A DNA stretch of 64,000 nucleotides from assembly GCF_001306115.1 (NCBI RefSeq), contig NZ_LGCL01000024.1:124001-188000 (forward strand). The letters run 5' to 3'. The notes beneath the pieces are model-generated. The model worked only from the letters and a program-made list of their open reading frames with translations, did no database searches and had not been told where the DNA came from. This DNA comes from Ornatilinea apprima. GTDB taxonomy: Bacteria; Chloroflexota; Anaerolineae; Anaerolineales; Anaerolineaceae. The stretch's first letter is position 1. Every line of letters begins with the position of its first letter. Both the position numbers and the translations under genes were made by a program. Shown here one piece after another: positions 26,128-34,554 of the stretch.

Positions 26128-27006
26128 TTAATCTGCAGGCAGCAGCCCCAGCCCCTGCAAAATAGCGCGGGTAATCGCTTGTGCCTTCACACCATTCGCC
26201 GCCGCCTGGCTGCCATGAATGTTGGTGGCAAAGAAATAGACCTGGCCGTCTATTTCCAGATAACCCACAAACCAACCCACATATTCCACACTGCGCACCA
26301 CCGAGCCGGTCTTGCCGCTCAGGCGGTAGCCTTCTCCCTCTTCCAACACCAGAATTTTCTTCACGATCTCCACCGAACGCGCTGAAAAAGGCAGCTCGCC
26401 GTCGTAAAAGCGGCGCAGGAAATCCACCTGCTCATCAGCCGAGATGCGCAGCGCGCCCTCCAGCCAGAAAGTGTCAATCACGCCTGAAATATCGGCGTTG
26501 CCGTAGCCTGCCGCCTCTACCCACTGGCGCATGCGCTCTTCCCCCACCCGCCGGGCCAGCGCCTGGTAATACCACACCACCGAGTTTTGAATCGCGCTCT
26601 CAAGGGTATGATCCTGGTTCCAGGAATCTACCGGCTGGGGAGTTCCATCCCACGCGATGACATCATGCTCATCGGCGATCACCCCCGTTTCGAGGCCGAT
26701 CAGCGAATTGAGAATCTTAAAGGTCGAGGCCGGTAAATAGCGCGCCGCGCCTCCCCGCGGATTGTAGCGCAGCAGGCGGTTCTGAGCGGGGTCATACAGC
26801 ACAAATGCGCCCTCAAAGCCTTCAAAATAAATCGCCAGCTCTGGCATGGTATACGCCACCGGGGTGGGCGGGCTGCCGGCTGTTACCGGTATGCTCGCGG
26901 CTGCAGGGTCGCTGGCAGGCACGGCCGTAGAAGATGGCGGAAAGCCGGCGCAGGCGGCCAAAATCAGCCCCAGAACGCCAATCCAAAAAAAGCGCATTGC
27001 GCGCAT
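26128..27006 (-). CDS. Class D beta-lactamase-like lipoprotein
   Basis: This 292-residue protein has a lipoprotein signal (LILAAC) and a linker rich in Ala, Pro and Ser. A serine-beta-lactamase/transpeptidase domain then shows STFK (nucleophile Ser and Lys), NSVVWYYQ (SxV motif and the WYQ element), YGN, and SGKTG (KTG motif). The order and WYxQ element match class D (OXA) enzymes and related BlaR sensor domains. Whether it hydrolyses beta-lactams or serves cell-wall remodelling cannot be told. The ATG at 27006 has AAAGGGAG upstream. A strong promoter lies at 27067-27094. Confidence 0.85.
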   Translation of the reverse strand: MRAMRFFWIGVLGLILAACAGFPPSSTAVPASDPAAASIPVTAGSPPTPVAYTMPELAIYFEGFEGAFVLYDPAQNRLLRYNPRGGAARYLPASTFKILNSLIGLETGVIADEHDVIAWDGTPQPVDSWNQDHTLESAIQNSVVWYYQALARRVGEERMRQWVEAAGYGNADISGVIDTFWLEGALRISADEQVDFLRRFYDGELPFSARSVEIVKKILVLEEGEGYRLSGKTGSVVRSVEYVGWFVGYLEIDGQVYFFATNIHGSQAAANGVKAQAITRAILQGLGLLPAD

Positions 27007-27066
27007 GGTATTACTCCCTTTTTTCAAAAGAAAAGTTTCCGCTGAGTTGATTAAACAACTTTCTTT

Positions 27067-27094
27067 ATTATAAACGCTTCCACACCGCTGCCAA
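27067..27094 (-). promoter_or_regulatory. Promoter of the class D beta-lactamase-like gene
   Basis: Minus strand -35 TTGGCA (27089-27094), 16-base spacer and perfect -10 TATAAT (27067-27072). The start site near 27060 gives a leader of about 54 bases. Confidence 0.75.
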
Positions 27095-27132
27095 TAGATC
27101 ATCCGACCGCGTCCAACCCCGCCTTCTTCCGG

Positions 27133-27141
27133 TGATATAAT
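27133..27141 (+). promoter_or_regulatory. Extended -10 promoter for the membrane protein gene
   Basis: TGATATAAT (TGn plus TATAAT) at 27133-27141 with no good -35; extended -10 promoters tolerate this. The start near 27148 lies 30 bases before the ATG at 27178. It is divergent from the beta-lactamase-like promoter. Confidence 0.45.
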
Positions 27142-27177
27142 CACAACCTGAAATCACATTCACCTTTCCGGCCGCCC

Positions 27178-29199
27178 ATGAAAAAATCTCACCCGCTGTA
27201 TTGGATGCTCACCGCTGCCGCCGCCCTGGGGGCGCTGGCGGCCATTCTGCTCTCACCTTCCAGCGCCGAGAAAGCCTGGCTGCTGGGGTTTTCGAAGCAG
27301 CGCCTGGCGCTGGCGGCCATTCCGCTGGGCGGGCTGCTGCTCAGCCTGGGCATGCTGGCCCTGCCGCGCCTGGCCCCCCGCCACTACCAGCGTCTCGGCG
27401 CCCTGGCGCGCCGCGTGGTGGAACCCGACGCGGCGCTTACCGCCAGCCTGGCCGCCTGGACTGTCCTGTTTACCATCGCCGCCTTCCTTTTCTTCCGCCT
27501 GGCGGTGGCCCCACACCTGACGATTCTCACCCTCACGCACGGCAATTTTCTGCCGCGCCTGGCCGCCTACCTGGAGCGCCTGTGGCCGGTGATTCTCTTC
27601 GCCGCCGCCTGCCTGGCGGTGTGGAGCCTGTATGCCGCCCGCGCGCTCAACATTCGCTTTTACAAAAACCCAACCCTGCTCATTGCCAGCTTCGCCGCGG
27701 TGTTGAGCGTTTTTGCCACCCTGTTTGCCTGGATGGTGTTTTTCTTCCAGCTCAACACCTTCTACCTCATCCCTGGCTATTACTGGCCTATTCTTTTCAA
27801 ATCCAACTTCCTGCGTCACGCGGCTGCTTTCGCGGTGGTGCTGGGCGTGGTGCTGGCGCTGGGCCTGTCCATCCGCCGCTGGCCGCGCGCCGCGCTGCTG
27901 CACATCGCCCTCAGCGGACTGCTCTTCCTCGGCTTGCAGTTTCTGATTGGCTCTTTTGAAGGGCGCGGGCTGGCCTCGCTCAATGAGCGCTTCTTCCTTT
28001 CTTATCACCGCATCTACCTGGAAGAAGCCTGCAGCGCCAGCATCTCGGCGCGCGAGGCGGTGGTGCGCTACGAAGAACTCTTGCCTTCCATGTTCCTGCA
28101 GACCAAGCCGCCCGGTGTTTTGTGGCTGTCGTTCCAGATCAACGCCCTGGCCAACTCGCCCGCCCTTGCGCCGCTGCTGGATCGCTTTGCCGCCTATTTC
28201 ACCCTTTCGGAGTTCCTGCCGCGCATGGATTCAAGCGCCTGCCGGCGCAGCATGGCGCTGGTCAGCCTCACTTTCCCCTTCCTTTCGGCCTCGCTGGTGT
28301 GGGTGATCTACGCCTTTAGCCAGCGTCTCTTCCGCGGCAAAGCCTTCGAAAACCTGGCCGCCTACAGCGCGCTGTTCAGCGTGCTGGCCCCCAACCTGAT
28401 CATGCTCAGCCTGTTCCTCGACCAGGCGCTCTACCCGCCGCTCTTTCTGCTCATGGCGGGCGCGGTGCTGCTGGCCGTGCGCGAAGAATCGTGGGCGGGC
28501 TGCTTTGCGATTGGCGCGCTGCTCTACGGGGTGATTTTCCTCAGCTTCTCCATGCTGCCGCTGCTGGCCGTGCCCGTTTTCTATTTTGCCGCCGCGCAGT
28601 GGCAGAAAAACAAACCGGCCCAACTCTGGCCGGCGTTCAAAACCACCCTGCTGCCGATGGGTCTCGGTGGGCTGCTTTCCATGTTGCTGTTCAGGCTCTT
28701 CTGGCGCTACGACATCTTCACCCGCTACCAGCGCATGATGCAAACGCGCATCGAGGGCGATTTCTACACTCGCCTGGGGCTTTCTGCTGCTGGCGACGCC
28801 AGCCTGCTGGAAAAACTGCGTCAAACCTGGGACGCCGCTGTGCTCAACAACGTCGAAATGGGCATCGCGATTGGCTTCCCGGTCTTCATTTTCTTCGTCT
28901 TTGTCGGGGTGCGCAGCCTGCTGCGCGTTATCCGCCGCCAGCCCGGCGAGGCCGAACCCATCAACGCCAGCCTGTTCCTGGCCTATGCCGCCCTCATCGC
29001 CCTGCGCGTGGTGCTGGGCGAGGTGGCGCGCCTGTGGATGTTCTGGATCCCCGTCATGGCCCTGCTGGCCGTGCAGGCCTTTCTGCCGCTCTTCCGCCGC
29101 AGCCGCTGGGCGCTGGCCGCTCTGCTGGCCATGCAGGTCATCACCGTTTTCCTCACCTACCAGTATCAAGACTACCTGATGCCGCAGATGCTGCCGTAA
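27178..29199 (+). CDS. Polytopic membrane protein, possible GT-C glycosyltransferase
   Basis: The 673-residue protein has about 14 hydrophobic segments and a large non-membrane region around residues 270-350. The loop motif LQTKPPGVLWLSF, with xKPPGxxWL, resembles the substrate-side loop of ArnT/PMT-like (GT39, GT-C fold) glycosyltransferases, which use polyprenyl-phosphate sugars outside the membrane. The expected Asp-Glu pair in the first outer loop is not obvious, so the assignment is tentative. Its neighbours (a beta-lactamase-like lipoprotein and redox genes) give no help. No strong ribosome-binding site precedes the ATG. Confidence 0.7.
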   Translation: MKKSHPLYWMLTAAAALGALAAILLSPSSAEKAWLLGFSKQRLALAAIPLGGLLLSLGMLALPRLAPRHYQRLGALARRVVEPDAALTASLAAWTVLFTIAAFLFFRLAVAPHLTILTLTHGNFLPRLAAYLERLWPVILFAAACLAVWSLYAARALNIRFYKNPTLLIASFAAVLSVFATLFAWMVFFFQLNTFYLIPGYYWPILFKSNFLRHAAAFAVVLGVVLALGLSIRRWPRAALLHIALSGLLFLGLQFLIGSFEGRGLASLNERFFLSYHRIYLEEACSASISAREAVVRYEELLPSMFLQTKPPGVLWLSFQINALANSPALAPLLDRFAAYFTLSEFLPRMDSSACRRSMALVSLTFPFLSASLVWVIYAFSQRLFRGKAFENLAAYSALFSVLAPNLIMLSLFLDQALYPPLFLLMAGAVLLAVREESWAGCFAIGALLYGVIFLSFSMLPLLAVPVFYFAAAQWQKNKPAQLWPAFKTTLLPMGLGGLLSMLLFRLFWRYDIFTRYQRMMQTRIEGDFYTRLGLSAAGDASLLEKLRQTWDAAVLNNVEMGIAIGFPVFIFFVFVGVRSLLRVIRRQPGEAEPINASLFLAYAALIALRVVLGEVARLWMFWIPVMALLAVQAFLPLFRRSRWALAALLAMQVITVFLTYQYQDYLMPQMLP

Positions 29200-29217
29200 C
29201 CCCGCCCGGAATCCCGT

Positions 29218-30135
29218 TTAGCCTTCGCCCAGCACCTCCACCCGCGCCAGGCGGCGGCGGATGGCCTTGCGGTATTTCACCGCCGGGTGACCGAACAGCA
29301 CCATCAGCCCCTGCTGGGCGTTATGGGGAATGTTGAACTGCTGGCGCAGGCGGCGGCTGTACTTAAAGAAGTAACCCGCCGTGCCGATCATAATGCTGCC
29401 CAGGCCCAGCGCCTCGCCGGCCAGCATGGCATAGGTGGCGGCAATGAATGGATCGGCCGGGTCAGAATATGGCGAGCAGTAGAAATACACCGCCAGCGGC
29501 GCGTCGTACAGCCACCAGTCCGCGCCTTCGGCTTCCATCTGGAGAAAGGTGTCCATGGTGGGCACGATAAAAGTATCGAAGGATTCAAATTCCTCGCGCT
29601 TCATGAACGGGCGCATCAGGCTTAATGAGGTGCGCGTAACAAACGGCTTGATCTTTTTCAAATCCACCATCATCGCGTCGCGCAGTTCGCGCACCCGCCC
29701 CCGGCCGTGCAGCACCAGCGCGCTCACATCGCTGGGCGGCAGGCCCATCGGCGCGCTGGCCGCCGCCTCAATGATCTGGTCCACCAGTTCGCGTTCCACC
29801 GGCCGGCTGGAAAACTCGCGCGTGCTGCGCCGCGCCAGCATCAGATTATGCAGCTGGGCGTAACTGGCGCGCTGCTCGCGTGGGGCAATGGGCAGCACAT
29901 CCGCGGCGAATAAATCGCGCCCTTCCACGGTGATGGCGTCTTCGGGGCACACCACCACGCACTTGCCGCAGGCGATACAGCCAAACAGGCGCGTCTGGTC
30001 CACAAAAGGTTTTCCCTCGCGCATGATCAGCGGCGCGCCCTTGCATACCTTCACGCACAGGCCACAGCCGCTGCATTTCTCATCATCAATTCGTACCTCA
30101 GCCACACCCTCTGCTCTGCTGGTTTTGATGGCCAT
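29218..30135 (-). CDS. Nitroreductase with N-terminal two-cluster ferredoxin domain
   Basis: Two domains are visible in 305 residues. Residues 15-75 hold two 4Fe-4S motifs (CSGCGLCVKVC and CIACGKCVVVCP). Residues 95-300 are an FMN-binding nitroreductase fold starting RRSTREFSSRPVERELV and containing ASAPMGLPPSDV. This class of ferredoxin-nitroreductase fusions is common in anaerobes and may reduce quinones, nitro compounds or other electrophiles with electrons from ferredoxin. It lies 3 bases after a TetR gene, which probably regulates it. GGGAG precedes the ATG by 9 bases. Confidence 0.9.
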   Translation of the reverse strand: MAIKTSRAEGVAEVRIDDEKCSGCGLCVKVCKGAPLIMREGKPFVDQTRLFGCIACGKCVVVCPEDAITVEGRDLFAADVLPIAPREQRASYAQLHNLMLARRSTREFSSRPVERELVDQIIEAAASAPMGLPPSDVSALVLHGRGRVRELRDAMMVDLKKIKPFVTRTSLSLMRPFMKREEFESFDTFIVPTMDTFLQMEAEGADWWLYDAPLAVYFYCSPYSDPADPFIAATYAMLAGEALGLGSIMIGTAGYFFKYSRRLRQQFNIPHNAQQGLMVLFGHPAVKYRKAIRRRLARVEVLGEG

Positions 30136-30138
30136 GAT

Positions 30139-30900
30139 TTATGACTCCCGGGTTTCAACGCCCAAATTTTCATTGTTTAATTGATTCACGGCAAGCATGC
30201 CGTGGGTTAACACATCCAAAAACACATTCATCACCCGCTGCCATTCCACGCCTTCCTCACTGGTCTGGAAATAAGCGTTCAGGTAAGGTAGTATTTGCGA
30301 ATCCCCCAGAATGATGGTCATGCCGTGCAGCAGGCGCGCCGCGGCTTCCAGGTCCAGGTCCGCGCGCACTTCGCCGCGCTCCAACGCCGCCGCCAGCATC
30401 TGGCGCACATTTTCCAGCATCACAGCCGCGACCGGTCGCACCACCCGTTCCTGCATTTCCGCGTTCTGGTTATAGGCCGCGGCGGCGAAAAAGCGCACAA
30501 AGCTGGCCTGCGCTTCGCTCCACGCCTCGCCCCCCTCAATATAAGCGCGCAGACCCTCGCGCAGCGGCATTTCGGCCAGCCAGGGCTGGATATAGTTGAA
30601 GGTCTCGCACACCTGGCGGGTAACCAGCTCGATGGAAAAATTAATCAGACCCTCGCGGTTGCCAAAATACTGGTACAGCGAACCGACGGCCACGCCCGAA
30701 CGGGCGGCCACATGCTTGATGTTGATCCCCGCCGGGCCGCTGACGGCCGCCTCGGCCAGAATGGCGTCAATCACCGCCTGTTGGCGGTCAGGGTCCAGGC
30801 GGCGGAAGGTGCGGGTGATCACCCCTTGATCTTCCAATTTCAGCAGCAGCGGGTAGATCTGTTCGGCAGATAATGGGATAGTATATTCTTGTGAACTCAT
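30139..30900 (-). CDS. TetR-family regulator of the nitroreductase
   Basis: The 253-residue regulator carries a TetR DNA-binding domain at about residues 35-90 (RQQAVIDAILAEAAVSG, IKHVAARSGVAVGSLYQYFG). An N-terminal extension of some 35 residues, SAEQIYPLLLKLEDQGVITR, resembles a small dimerisation or winged-helix fragment. The rest is the ligand domain. It is the first gene of a two-gene operon with the nitroreductase. The ATG lies only 8 bases from the -10 box, so its mRNA is probably leaderless (see promoter 30908-30936). Confidence 0.85.
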   Translation of the reverse strand: MSSQEYTIPLSAEQIYPLLLKLEDQGVITRTFRRLDPDRQQAVIDAILAEAAVSGPAGINIKHVAARSGVAVGSLYQYFGNREGLINFSIELVTRQVCETFNYIQPWLAEMPLREGLRAYIEGGEAWSEAQASFVRFFAAAAYNQNAEMQERVVRPVAAVMLENVRQMLAAALERGEVRADLDLEAAARLLHGMTIILGDSQILPYLNAYFQTSEEGVEWQRVMNVFLDVLTHGMLAVNQLNNENLGVETRES

Positions 30901-30907
30901 GGTTCAT

Positions 30908-30936
30908 ATTTTATGCAATTTATGTTCACCTGTCAA
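30908..30936 (-). promoter_or_regulatory. Promoter giving a probably leaderless TetR mRNA
   Basis: Minus strand -35 TTGACA (30931-30936), 17-base spacer, -10 TAAAAT (30908-30913). The ATG at 30900 starts 8 bases after the -10 box, where transcription normally begins, and no Shine-Dalgarno fits between them. Confidence 0.75.
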
Positions 30937-30980
30937 GAGCAAAAGAATTGCCGGTCAAGAAATCGACCGGCAGGAGGATG

Positions 30981-31823
30981 TCAATCGAGCGCGGAAAACT
31001 GTTCCGGCAAGGGTTCCTCATCCAACCAGGCGCGCAGCACCGTGGCGAACAGTTCTGGATCGTTCAGCGGCCAGTTATGCTGCTCGGCCAGCGAGGCAGG
31101 CCGTCGCAGGTGGAACTGGTACGCCTTCGCGTTAGGTAAAGCCGCTGCCAATTCGCGCGCCGATTGGCGCATGGCCGCGTATTCGCGGCTTCCCGCCAAC
31201 ACCAGCACCGGCAGATGGGCTTTATCCAGGTCCGCCGGCAGGCGGTAGCGCTGGTTTTCCAACATTACATCGGCAAAGGATTGCGCCGTCAGGCTTTGAA
31301 ACTCCGCTTTGAACGGCTCAAACCATTGATCCGGAATACCTGCCGCGGATTTCATATTCAGACGAATATAGGCATCCCAATTCTTGAACGGGGCAACAGA
31401 AGACACATAAGTGGCCTTTAGCAAACCCTCTGAGGCCAGCCAGCCCATGCCCGGCAGCGGGCGCAACAACGCGCTGCTCACCAGCGCGCTGCGGATGCAG
31501 CCCGGATCCAGCGACAGCATCTCCACCAACACCTGCGCGCCTTCGGAAAGCCCCACCAGGTGTGCGCGCCCGTCCGGCGCCTGCGCGCGCACCAGGTCGA
31601 TGACCATTTGCGCCGCGCCGCGAATACGGAAACGTCCCGCCTCCCGGCTTTGTCCGTGTCCGGGCAGGTCGGGCATCCAGCAGCGATAGGAATCGCCCAG
31701 CAGGTCTGCCACCGGCTGCCACATCCAGCCTGCCGCTCCGCCGCCGTGTAAAAAGATCACCAGTGGCTTCTCAGGTAAGCCGCTTTCATGCACTGCCATT
31801 GTTTTGAATTTGAATTGATTCAT
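30981..31823 (-). CDS. Alpha/beta hydrolase
   Basis: The 280-residue protein shows the alpha/beta hydrolase pattern: oxyanion-hole segment HGGGAAGWMW (residues about 26-35), lid region, nucleophile elbow GLSEGAQ (Ser near residue 94), acidic residue in LVLAGSRE, and a C-terminal HNWPLND with the catalytic His. Such enzymes cleave esters, lactones or peptides; substrate is unknown. The ATG at 31823 has AGGG 7 bases upstream. An in-frame ATG at 31844 overlaps the upstream metallophosphoesterase stop and is an alternative. The pair is co-transcribed. Confidence 0.85.
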   Translation of the reverse strand: MNQFKFKTMAVHESGLPEKPLVIFLHGGGAAGWMWQPVADLLGDSYRCWMPDLPGHGQSREAGRFRIRGAAQMVIDLVRAQAPDGRAHLVGLSEGAQVLVEMLSLDPGCIRSALVSSALLRPLPGMGWLASEGLLKATYVSSVAPFKNWDAYIRLNMKSAAGIPDQWFEPFKAEFQSLTAQSFADVMLENQRYRLPADLDKAHLPVLVLAGSREYAAMRQSARELAAALPNAKAYQFHLRRPASLAEQHNWPLNDPELFATVLRAWLDEEPLPEQFSALD

Positions 31824-31836
31824 CCTATTTCCCTGC

Positions 31837-32712
31837 TCAATCATTCATTGTTTTTTTATACTCTAACTCCAGCAGCGCGATCTCGGGCGAACAGTTAAAA
31901 CGCACCGGTACGCCCGACCAGCCGATGCCGCGCGAGATGAACATCGCCCCGCGCGAAAGGTGCAACAAGCCGCTCACATAGGCTTTGTTATTCACCGGCA
32001 GCATTGGCGCGCCGATCAGCGGCAGGCGCACCTGCCCGCCGTGCGTGTGCCCGCACAACATCAAATCCACGCGCCCCGAAAAAGGCACATCAAAACTATC
32101 CGGGTTGTGCGCCAGCACCACCCGCGCCTCATCCGGCGGAATATTGGCCAGCGTTTCTTCCAATCCCAGTTCGTCCTCCCACAAGTCCCCCGCCCCCGCC
32201 AGCCATAAGGGCTGTCCATCGCGCTCCAGGCGCACCACCTTGTGGCGCAGATTTTGCCCGCTCTTCTCCAGCCAGTACAGCGAGCGGTCCGTATCCGCCC
32301 AATGATCGTGGTTGCCCAGCACCGAATACACCCCCAGCGGCGCTTGCAGCCCGGCCAGCAGCGGCCAGATGCGCTCGATCTGGGTGGTGCCGTTCTTTTC
32401 GCGCACGTAATCGCCGGTGCAGACGATCAAGTCGGCGCGTAAATCCATCACGGTGCGCATCAGCCCTTGCAGCCAGCCGTCCGGCGACCAGGGCCCGGCG
32501 TGAATATCGCTCAGATGAGCGACGCGCAGCCCGTCAAAAGCCGGCGGCAGGCCGGGCAGCGCCACCCGATAGCGGTTGACCGTCACCCAATAGCGTTCGA
32601 TGAAAACCGGATAGCTGGCCGCCAGCGCGCCCCCCAAACCCACCAGCGATGCCTTGAGAAACTGGCGGCGCGTGAGCAGGGTCTGGTGAGAGGGAAATGG
32701 ATTGTTTTGCAT
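31837..32712 (-). CDS. Tat-exported metallophosphoesterase, YkuE type
   Basis: The 291-residue protein begins with a twin-arginine signal, TRRQFLKASLVGLGGALA. The phosphoesterase motifs are complete: HLSDIHAG (DxH), TGDYV (GD), GNHDHW (GNHD), AHNPD and GHTHGGQVRLP (GHTH). This makes it an exported, probably Mn- or Fe-dependent hydrolase similar to B. subtilis YkuE. Compared with the paralogue at 24636 it keeps the catalytic His of GNHD. The ATG at 32712 gives a normal Tat leader. The gene lies 40 bases downstream of a GNAT gene. Confidence 0.88.
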   Translation of the reverse strand: MQNNPFPSHQTLLTRRQFLKASLVGLGGALAASYPVFIERYWVTVNRYRVALPGLPPAFDGLRVAHLSDIHAGPWSPDGWLQGLMRTVMDLRADLIVCTGDYVREKNGTTQIERIWPLLAGLQAPLGVYSVLGNHDHWADTDRSLYWLEKSGQNLRHKVVRLERDGQPLWLAGAGDLWEDELGLEETLANIPPDEARVVLAHNPDSFDVPFSGRVDLMLCGHTHGGQVRLPLIGAPMLPVNNKAYVSGLLHLSRGAMFISRGIGWSGVPVRFNCSPEIALLELEYKKTMND

Positions 32713-32752
32713 CGGCTGATTCGATCCTTGATGAGCCGCCTGAAAGATGGTT

Positions 32753-33178
32753 TCACTCCAGCAGCAGGCGGTAGAGATTGGTCTCCCAGCGCTGAAAGCC
32801 CATCTTCTGGTACAGACGGTTGGCCGCCTCGCGCGACGGGCGCGAGGTGAGGCTGACGGCTTTGGCCCCCGCCTCACGGGCCAGCTGAATCGCCTCGCGG
32901 GTCAATTCCGCGCCCAGCCCGCGCCCGCGAAAGGCCGTATCCACCACCACGTCTTCGATCCAGGCGTGCGTGCCGGCTGGCGTGGCGTAAATCACCAAAG
33001 TCAGCATGCCAGCGATCTGTCCGTCCTCCTCCGCCAGCAAAATCTGGCTGGCCGGCGACTCGATCACGGCCTGAATATGCTCGCGCGTAGGCACGGGCGC
33101 GTTGGAAAGCTGCGGCATGAGGCGCGCGAGGGCTTGCATAAACGCATCGGTTGCGGCGGGCAGGCGGGTAATGGGCAT
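32753..33178 (-). CDS. GNAT acetyltransferase
   Basis: This 141-residue protein has a central GNAT domain with TLVIYATPAGTHAWIEDVVV followed by the acetyl-CoA loop FRGRGLGAEL (R/Q-x-x-G-x-G/A) and a late Y-like position (RLYQKMGFQRWETNLYR). Substrate unknown. The ATG at 33178 is about 9 bases after AGGA; another in-frame ATG two codons upstream is closer to that site and also possible. The spermidine operon terminator ends 75 bases upstream, so the gene has its own promoter. Confidence 0.85.
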   Translation of the reverse strand: MPITRLPAATDAFMQALARLMPQLSNAPVPTREHIQAVIESPASQILLAEEDGQIAGMLTLVIYATPAGTHAWIEDVVVDTAFRGRGLGAELTREAIQLAREAGAKAVSLTSRPSREAANRLYQKMGFQRWETNLYRLLLE

Positions 33179-33252
33179 GTTCATCCATCCTGTGTTTTTC
33201 TTGAGTATACCCGCAGATGGCCTTTTTTTATCCAGAATAACGCGCCCAGCGC

Positions 33253-33285
33253 AAAAGAAAACCGGCCCGCTTTCACGGACCGGTT
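33253..33285 (-). terminator. Terminator of the polyamine operon
   Basis: On the minus strand AACCGGTCCG (33276-33285) pairs with CGGGCCGGTT (33260-33269) with one mismatch, followed by a TTTCTTTT run. It begins 27 bases past the speE stop. Confidence 0.85.
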
Positions 33286-33311
33286 CTTTCAACGCTCTAT
33301 ACCCTCAATGC

Positions 33312-34133
33312 TTACAGCTCGCGCCGGAAAAATTCCGGCAGCGCGAAGGCCGCGCGGTGCATTTCGGGGTTCAGGTAATTCAACCCTTGCGGGTAGGTTT
33401 TGCCCAGGCCGTTGCTCCAGGGGGTATCAGACATATACATAAAGCCGATTCCGCCGCCGGGGTAGGTGGGCACCAGCGAGTAGTAGTAAGCCGGGTTTTG
33501 GGTCAATCGTTTGGCCACTGCCAGAATGTCTTTGATCAACTGCGTGTCAAAGTACATTTGCTCGCACTGGGTCGAGACCGCCCCGCCCGGTTTAAGAGCG
33601 TGTTTCATCAGCTCGTAAAACTCTTCGCTGAAGAGGCGCTCGGCCATACCAATCGGGTCTGTCGTGTCGGAGATGATCACGTCAAAAACGGCCTGGTTGC
33701 GCTGCATATAAGTGAAGGCGTCTTCAATCACCAGCTCAAAACGCGGATCGTCGAAGGCCGGCGCGAATTCGGTGAAGTGCTTGCGGCTCAGCTCCACCAC
33801 GCGGCGGTCCAACTCGCTCATCACCACCTTCTTCACGCTGGCATGCTTCAACACCTGCTGCAGGGTGCCGCCGTCGCCGCCGCCCACAATCAGCACGGTT
33901 TCAGGGTTGTCCACTGCCAGCATGGGCACATGGGTGATCATTTCGTGGTAGCCCATATTGTCGCGCTCGGTGAGCTGGATGATGCCGTCCAGAATCAGTG
34001 CCTTGCCGAAAAACTCGGTGCGCACAATTTGCAAATGCTGGAAATCGGTTTGCTCGTCTTCCAGCACCTCCAGCACCTTCAACGACTTGCGGTACCAGGG
34101 ATGTAATTCTTCGTTAAACCATTGTTCAGTCAC
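33312..34133 (-). CDS. speE: Spermidine synthase
   Basis: The 273-residue aminopropyltransferase has the SpeE sequence throughout: LILDGIIQLTERDNMGYHEM near residues 47-66, the decarboxylated-AdoMet site VLIVGGGDGGTLQQVLKH, the Glu/Asp of the nucleoside site (MSELDRRVVE), and catalytic VIISDTTDPIG, where Asp activates the amine. It transfers the aminopropyl group from decarboxylated AdoMet to putrescine. The GTG start overlaps the previous gene's end by 8 bases (GTGACTGA). It is the third gene of the speD, SpeD-like, speE operon, matching the pathway order. Confidence 0.95.
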   Translation of the reverse strand: MTEQWFNEELHPWYRKSLKVLEVLEDEQTDFQHLQIVRTEFFGKALILDGIIQLTERDNMGYHEMITHVPMLAVDNPETVLIVGGGDGGTLQQVLKHASVKKVVMSELDRRVVELSRKHFTEFAPAFDDPRFELVIEDAFTYMQRNQAVFDVIISDTTDPIGMAERLFSEEFYELMKHALKPGGAVSTQCEQMYFDTQLIKDILAVAKRLTQNPAYYYSLVPTYPGGGIGFMYMSDTPWSNGLGKTYPQGLNYLNPEMHRAAFALPEFFRREL

Positions 34134-34554
34134 GGCTTACAAACACTCCCGAGGCTTTTTGGGCCCCAAATGTCTCAATCGTAAAGCGCGCCGCAATTTC
34201 CGGGTCGAACTTCTTGCAAGAGAAGATATCGAGGTAAGCAGAGTTGGTCTGCTCGGCAAAATGGGCGCACACGTTGCTGGTTTCGATCAACTGGACCAGA
34301 GAATAGCCGGAGACGCGCGGGTCCTCGCCAAAATTGACGATGGTAGGCTCTCCAAAGCGGCGCATCTCGATCAGGTCGCATAGATCCACCACATAGTCAC
34401 GGATGACGTCGGCTGAGCAAATCTGCTCAGGCAAACAGTCATAAATGTTCAGCACCAGGTGCCAGCCCCACGGTTCAGCATCGCGGGTTTTTTCCGGCTC
34501 TGGCATACGCAGATAGGTTAATACGGGGGTCGGGGTAAGCGTTAAATCAGACAC
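34126..34554 (-). CDS. Second S-adenosylmethionine decarboxylase-like protein
   Basis: This 142-residue protein looks like a divergent SpeD. Alignment to its neighbour places LIETSNVCAHFAEQTNSAYL on LLAESHASLHAWPEHGYCAI. Ser93 then falls on the pyruvoyl-forming Ser, His98 on the processing His, and Cys113 on the catalytic Cys (DIFSC versus DLFTC); the spacings S to H (5) and S to C (20) are the same. The flanking ESH has become TSN, and the N-terminus is about 25 residues longer. It is therefore probably processed to a pyruvoyl enzyme, but with an altered substrate pocket. It may decarboxylate another amino acid or regulate SpeD. GTG start with GAGG upstream. Confidence 0.75.
   Translation of the reverse strand: MSDLTLTPTPVLTYLRMPEPEKTRDAEPWGWHLVLNIYDCLPEQICSADVIRDYVVDLCDLIEMRRFGEPTIVNFGEDPRVSGYSLVQLIETSNVCAHFAEQTNSAYLDIFSCKKFDPEIAARFTIETFGAQKASGVFVSRD

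Noticed and set aside
34126..34554. First reading of the SpeD-like protein as a dead paralogue with Ser replaced by Thr
   Set aside because: Shifting the alignment by one residue puts Ser93, His98 and Cys113 on all three catalytic positions with the right spacings, so loss of the nucleophile is not supported.
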